DNA of 17,463 nt from SXRF01 sp964624555 (lineage in GTDB: Bacteria > Pseudomonadota > Alphaproteobacteria > Rickettsiales > SXRF01). The position numbers and the translations under genes were made by a program. Where the stretch lies: assembly GCA_964624555.1 (NCBI GenBank), contig CAZUXB010000042.1:1-17463 (forward strand). Reading direction: 5' to 3'. Positions 14,139 to 17,463 of the stretch are shown here, piece by piece; the first letter of the stretch is position 1; every line of letters starts with the position of its first letter. Under the pieces are notes generated by a model. That model saw only the letters and a program-made list of their open reading frames with translations. It made no database searches and was not told where the DNA came from.

Positions 14139-14168
14139 AACGCCACCCGGCGAAATTGATTTGGCGTT
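14139..14168. promoter_or_regulatory. Inverted repeat before the antitoxin-like HTH gene
   Basis: AACGCCA (14139-14145) and TGGCGTT (14162-14168) are exact reverse complements separated by 16 bases, ending 24 bases before the ATG. This could be an operator for the HTH protein or a weak mRNA hairpin after ribH. No T run follows, so it is not a standard terminator. Confidence 0.3.
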
Positions 14169-14192
14169 AAAGCGAAAAAAGGAGTCTAAACT

Positions 14193-14483
14193 ATGACAAA
14201 ATCAAAACACCCCGCCATAGGTTCTTCACTTGAAGATTTTTTGAAAGAAGATGGAATTTATGATGAATGCAATAATAAGGCTATCAAGGAGGTCCTTGCA
14301 TGGCAATTGCAAAAGGCAATGAAGGAAAAGGGCATAAGCAAAATGGCAATGGCAGAACGCATGAAAACAAGCAGAGCTGCCCTTGATAGGCTGCTTGATC
14401 CAAGTAATACCGCTGTAACACTGAATACTATGATGAGGGCTGCAGCGACTATCGGAAAAACTATAAGAATTGAATTGGTTTAG
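14193..14483 (+). CDS. Orphan Xre-family HTH protein, antitoxin-like
   Basis: A 96-residue protein with a leading SSLEDFLKEDGIYDEC segment and an Xre helix-turn-helix at about 35-90 (AWQLQKAMKEKGISKMAMAE, RMKTSRAALDRLLDP, MMRAAATIGKTIRIEL). This layout is typical of small HTH proteins that serve as antitoxins of RelE/HigB-like toxins or as stand-alone regulators. Neither neighbour encodes a toxin: ribH lies upstream and nusB downstream, so it is either a solitary regulator or a remnant. An excellent ribosome binding site (AAAGGAG, about 8 bases before the ATG) and a 113-bp leader with an inverted repeat suggest that it can be expressed on its own. It splits the common ribH-nusB pair. DNA binding is very likely; its target, perhaps its own leader, is inferred. 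Confidence 0.88.
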   Translation: MTKSKHPAIGSSLEDFLKEDGIYDECNNKAIKEVLAWQLQKAMKEKGISKMAMAERMKTSRAALDRLLDPSNTAVTLNTMMRAAATIGKTIRIELV

Positions 14484-14498
14484 GAAAGAAAAAATATT

Positions 14499-14987
14499 GT
14501 GAGCGAAACAATAAACCCATCCCTGCAGAAAAAATCGGCGGCGCGGACAGCGGCGGTGCAATGCGTGTATGCGCGGCTGATAGGCGAAGAAAAACCCAGC
14601 ACGGAAAAACAACTGGCGGCTTTGAAGAAGCGGCTCGCGAATAATAAGGACGAACAAAAACTGATCCTCGGCATCGCTATGGAGCCGAACTATGCGCTAG
14701 TCGGCGCACTATTGGAAGGCACGCTGGAATGGGAAAAAGAAATCGATAAACGCATCGATAAATCACTGAGCAAGGAATGGACACGCGCGCGCATGAGCCC
14801 AATTTTGATAGCAATTTTGCAGTGTGCGCTGTTTGAATTATTCTTTTTCAAAGATACCAAACATAAGGTGCTGATTGATGAATATACCAGACTGACCAGC
14901 CGCTTCTTTGCGGACGCGGAGGTGAATTTCGTAAATGGCGTGCTGAAAAACCTGCACACCGAGTTTCATGATAGTAACGGTAAATAG
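14499..14987 (+). CDS. nusB: Transcription antitermination factor NusB
   Basis: NusB binds boxA RNA together with NusE (ribosomal protein S10) and takes part in processive antitermination of rRNA operons. The 162 residues are all helical, beginning with KKSAARTAAVQCVYA. The best conserved part is the C-terminal half: PILIAILQCALFELFF, KVLIDEYTRLTSRFFADAEV and NFVNGVLKNL. The start is a GTG at 14499; AGGAAAG lies 10-13 bases upstream, a rather long distance. It starts 15 bp after the HTH gene. The ribH-nusB proximity is a classic bacterial arrangement. Confidence 0.94.
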   Translation: MSETINPSLQKKSAARTAAVQCVYARLIGEEKPSTEKQLAALKKRLANNKDEQKLILGIAMEPNYALVGALLEGTLEWEKEIDKRIDKSLSKEWTRARMSPILIAILQCALFELFFFKDTKHKVLIDEYTRLTSRFFADAEVNFVNGVLKNLHTEFHDSNGK

Positions 14988-14989
14988 CC

Positions 14990-15442
14990 ATGAAAAAACC
15001 CATATCGCTTGAGGAATTCAAACAGAAACACAAGCCGCTACGGGCTTTGAAAAAGGAATTTTCCGGAAAAACTTCGCGGCTGGATAAAATTGCAATTTTT
15101 ATAACCCAGAAGGTAGGCACTATCGGTTTCTTCCTGATAATACTGACATGGACGGTATTGTGGCTGGGCTGGAACCTGCTTGCTCCCAAAGAACTACAAT
15201 TTGACCCGCCGATGGGATTTGTGCTATGGCTGTTCATCTCCAACATGATACAGATATTGCTGATGCCGCTTATCATGGTCGGGCAAAACCTGCAGGGGCA
15301 TCATGCCGAAAAGCGCGCCGAGTATGATCTGGAAGTAAACGTAAAAGCTGAGGAAGAAATAGAAACAATTCTTGCACATCTTGAATACCAGAATAACCTG
15401 CTGATAAAAATGGTCGAGAAACTTGGAATGAAAATTGAATAA
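14990..15442 (+). CDS. DUF1003 family membrane protein
   Basis: A protein of unknown function with the DUF1003 layout: an N-terminal basic region, TM1 (about 42-62, GTIGFFLIILTWTVLWLGWN), the FDPPMGFVLWLFIS link, TM2 (about 76-97), then the diagnostic LIMVGQN and a cytoplasmic part with EKRAEYDLEVNVKAEEEIE and a likely coiled-coil end (residues 118-148). In the family the stretch after the second TM is usually QNRQ...RAEHDYEVN, here QNLQGHHAEKRAEYDLEVN. The start codon lies two bases after the nusB stop (TAGCCATG), so translation is probably coupled. It is followed by kup with the same two-base gap, which makes an envelope or ion-homeostasis role attractive but unproven. Confidence 0.9.
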   Translation: MKKPISLEEFKQKHKPLRALKKEFSGKTSRLDKIAIFITQKVGTIGFFLIILTWTVLWLGWNLLAPKELQFDPPMGFVLWLFISNMIQILLMPLIMVGQNLQGHHAEKRAEYDLEVNVKAEEEIETILAHLEYQNNLLIKMVEKLGMKIE

Positions 15443-15444
15443 CC

Positions 15445-17319
15445 ATGTCCACACATCATCCTAAATCACCAAAACTTGCCGCCCTCACCCTTGGTTCCAT
15501 CGGTGTGGTGTATGGCGATATCGGTACCAGCCCGCTCTACGCTTTCCGCGAATCTCTGCACGCCGCCCATAACGGTAGCGCCATCCAGCCGGAGGTGGTG
15601 CTGGGAATATTATCGCTCATCATCTGGGCGCTGATAATAATTGTAACGCTTAAATACGTGGTGTTACTCCTACGCGCCGACAATAACGGCGAAGGCGGAA
15701 TATTATCGCTGATGGCACTGGCCCACAAGTCACTGGGTAAGCGCGGCGCATGGACACTGGCGCTGGGTATGACCGGAGCCGCCATGTTCTACGGCGATGC
15801 CATAATCACTCCGGCCATATCAGTTCTATCAGCTGTAGAAGGCGTAAAGCTCATTGCCCACGGCATTGATTATTTTATAATTCCAATATCCCTTATTATA
15901 TTACTGTTCCTGTTCTCCTTCCAAAGACAGGGAACAGGAAAAGTTTCATGGATATTTGGCCCGATAATGGCCCTGTGGTTCATAATTCTGGCTATTGGTG
16001 GATTAGACGAAATATCAAGATACCCACAAGTGCTCGCAGCAATTAACCCACTGCATGGCCTCAAATTCCTGAGCAGTCATGGCTATAGCGCATTCATTAC
16101 ACTTGGCGCGGTGTTCCTTGCAGTAACTGGCGCAGAAGCACTCTATGCTGATCTTGGCCATTTCGGAAAAGCACCAATAAGGCTGGCATGGGTTGGACTG
16201 GTTATGCCATCGCTGGTTCTTAATTATTTAGGGCAAGGAGCGCTGGTTCTTCTCCATCCGGAAACAGCAAAAGACCCGTTCTTCCTGCTTTATCCGGCAT
16301 GGACGCTGCCGTTTATGGTAATACTGTCAACATTTGCAACTATCATCGCCAGCCAGGCAGTGATAACCGGTGCCTATTCACTCACCCACCAGGCAATACA
16401 GCTTGGTCTGCTGCCCCGCTTCTCAATAAAATATACCTCGTCAGATACCTCCGGCCAGATATACATACCGCAAGTAAACTGGATGCTGCTTGCCGGAATA
16501 ATACTCTTAATTGCAATATTCCATACTTCCAGCAACCTTGCCTCAGCATATGGTATAGCTGTCACCACCACCATGATAATCACCGCTGTTCTTACCTTCA
16601 TAATAATGCGTAACCGGTGGAAATGGTCGCTGCCAGTATCGCTTATGATTATAGCACCATTATTTGTCATAGACGGTGCATTCCTTGCCGCTAACCTTAC
16701 CAAGGTCATGGAAGGCGGTTTTATACCGCTGATGATAGCCGTGTTCCTGATACTGTTGATGGTAACGTGGATGCGTGGCGTGGCCATACTCCACAAACAG
16801 CTCTACCACCGCAACAATACCATGACCCATCTCATGGAAATGCTCGAAGTATCCCCGCCGCAGCGGATACCAGGAACCGCCATATATCTTTCCAACGACC
16901 AGTCACACGCGCCATCGGCACTGCTGCAAAACCTGAAACATTACCACGTGCTGCATGAACGCAACCTGATACTCAACCTGCAATTTGCCAATGAGCCATA
17001 TATAGATGATAGCGAAAGGATAAATGTAATACCGTTAAATGATATATTCACCCAGTTGGTGATACATTTCGGTTATATGCAAAAACCAAATATCCCGAAA
17101 GCCCTTGCCCTGCTTCCGAAAAAAAACATTATACTCGATATGAAAACTACCACCTTCTTCATATCGCGCCATAGCATAGTCTCTTCAGCCAGTTTCGGAA
17201 TGCGCCCATGGCAGGATAATATTTTCATTACCATGACCAACAACGCCAACCTACCGGAAGATTATTTCCATCTGCCGAGAAACAGGGTGGTGATATTAGG
17301 GGTGCAACTTAAGGTCTAA
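15445..17319 (+). CDS. kup: Low-affinity potassium uptake protein Kup
   Basis: A K+/H+ symporter of the KUP/HAK/KT family in the inner membrane. The 624 residues match E. coli Kup in length and motifs: LTLGSIGVVYGDIGTSPLYA (15-34), EGGILSLMAL, ALGMTGAAMFYGDAIITPAI, SVLSAVEG, then ITLGAVFLAVTGAEALYADL and GHFGKAPIRLAW, NYLGQGALVL and IASQAVITGAYSLTHQAIQL. About twelve TM segments fill residues 15-450. The soluble C-terminal part (GTAIYLSN...VLHERNLILNL) is also family-like. The ATG lies two bases after the DUF1003 stop (TAACCATG), so it relies on coupling: no good ribosome binding site is visible. It is the last gene of the cluster here. The 144 bases after it carry only a dispersed repeat. 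Confidence 0.97.
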   Translation: MSTHHPKSPKLAALTLGSIGVVYGDIGTSPLYAFRESLHAAHNGSAIQPEVVLGILSLIIWALIIIVTLKYVVLLLRADNNGEGGILSLMALAHKSLGKRGAWTLALGMTGAAMFYGDAIITPAISVLSAVEGVKLIAHGIDYFIIPISLIILLFLFSFQRQGTGKVSWIFGPIMALWFIILAIGGLDEISRYPQVLAAINPLHGLKFLSSHGYSAFITLGAVFLAVTGAEALYADLGHFGKAPIRLAWVGLVMPSLVLNYLGQGALVLLHPETAKDPFFLLYPAWTLPFMVILSTFATIIASQAVITGAYSLTHQAIQLGLLPRFSIKYTSSDTSGQIYIPQVNWMLLAGIILLIAIFHTSSNLASAYGIAVTTTMIITAVLTFIIMRNRWKWSLPVSLMIIAPLFVIDGAFLAANLTKVMEGGFIPLMIAVFLILLMVTWMRGVAILHKQLYHRNNTMTHLMEMLEVSPPQRIPGTAIYLSNDQSHAPSALLQNLKHYHVLHERNLILNLQFANEPYIDDSERINVIPLNDIFTQLVIHFGYMQKPNIPKALALLPKKNIILDMKTTTFFISRHSIVSSASFGMRPWQDNIFITMTNNANLPEDYFHLPRNRVVILGVQLKV

Positions 17320-17335
17320 TAAAATATTCCTTCTA

Positions 17336-17445
17336 CCTCTGGGAGAAGGTTAGGATGAGGGCTGCTATCGTTATAGCGGTGACTTAGCCCTCACCCCAGC
17401 CCTCTCCCAAGGGGAGAGGGAGTTTAAAGAGTTCTCTCCCAGAGG
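17336..17445. repeat. Composite palindromic dispersed repeat behind kup
   Basis: Bounded by CCTCTGGGAGA (17336-17346) and TCTCCCAGAGG (17435-17445), an exact 11-bp inverted repeat. Inside are a second pair, GAGGGCT and AGCCCTC, around GCTAT-CGTT-ATAGC, and a strong 9-bp hairpin CCCTCTCCC-AAG-GGGAGAGGG (17400-17420). The combination CCCTCACCCCAGCCCTCTCC is typical of dispersed intergenic repeats seen in many proteobacteria. It may continue past the window end (a further GGGAGAAG is seen at 17451-17458). It could act as an mRNA 3' end structure for kup. Confidence 0.85.
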
Positions 17446-17463
17446 AAAAGGGAGAAGAAATAA

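Noticed and set aside
14080..14192. A small toxin gene next to the HTH gene
   Set aside because: No open frame of suitable size with a start and ribosome binding site is found here on either strand.

Overview
The window looks like chromosomal DNA of an alphaproteobacterium. Supporting signs are a RibBA-type protein with a dead GTP-cyclohydrolase half next to ribH and nusB, a class I PHA synthase, short YqgE and YgfZ proteins, and a DUF1003 protein beside Kup. Base composition is moderate, and dispersed palindromic repeats occur both between and inside genes, as in Rickettsia and some related lineages. I cannot place it below class level. No rRNA, tRNA, CRISPR array, transposase or phage structural gene is visible.

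Left part (1-5190): an unrecognised gene with an Ala/Gly/Pro-rich tail (minus strand) is divergent from pdxH (PLP synthesis). A repeat-derived hairpin lies just before the pdxH ribosome binding site. Next come a small secreted Ala/Pro-rich protein with its own strong terminator, then a minus-strand pair: a 602-aa probable lipoprotein with 14-residue Pro/Val/Glu repeats, followed after 11 bp by the aminotransferase alaC.

Middle part (5353-11322): phaC (polyhydroxyalkanoate synthase) is followed by two paralogous genes, called A (7248-8420) and B (8552-9694) here. They encode proteins built from several degenerate helix-turn-helix units. Their N-terminal parts differ strongly, yet 382 bp of their 3' parts appear base-for-base identical. 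A carries behind it a 13-bp copy of the end of yqgE, which is the true neighbour of B, so the pair arose by tandem duplication and was later homogenised. AT-rich inverted repeats sit 22-24 bp before both start codons. On the minus strand, ygfZ and yqgE follow. ygfZ contains two different palindromic repeat elements inserted in frame, which add two foreign peptides to the protein.

Right part (11403-17463): a plus-strand cluster of ribBX, an unknown 3-TM membrane protein (ATGA overlap), ribH, an antitoxin-like HTH gene, nusB, a DUF1003 membrane protein and kup. Spacing is tight apart from the gap before the HTH gene. The window ends in a third type of dispersed palindromic repeat. ribBX supplies the dihydroxybutanone-phosphate precursor that RibH uses to make lumazine. 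The membrane protein and the HTH gene interrupt the usual ribBA-ribH-nusB order.

The most interesting items are the mosaic multi-HTH gene pair with its candidate operators, and the double invasion of ygfZ by palindromic repeats.
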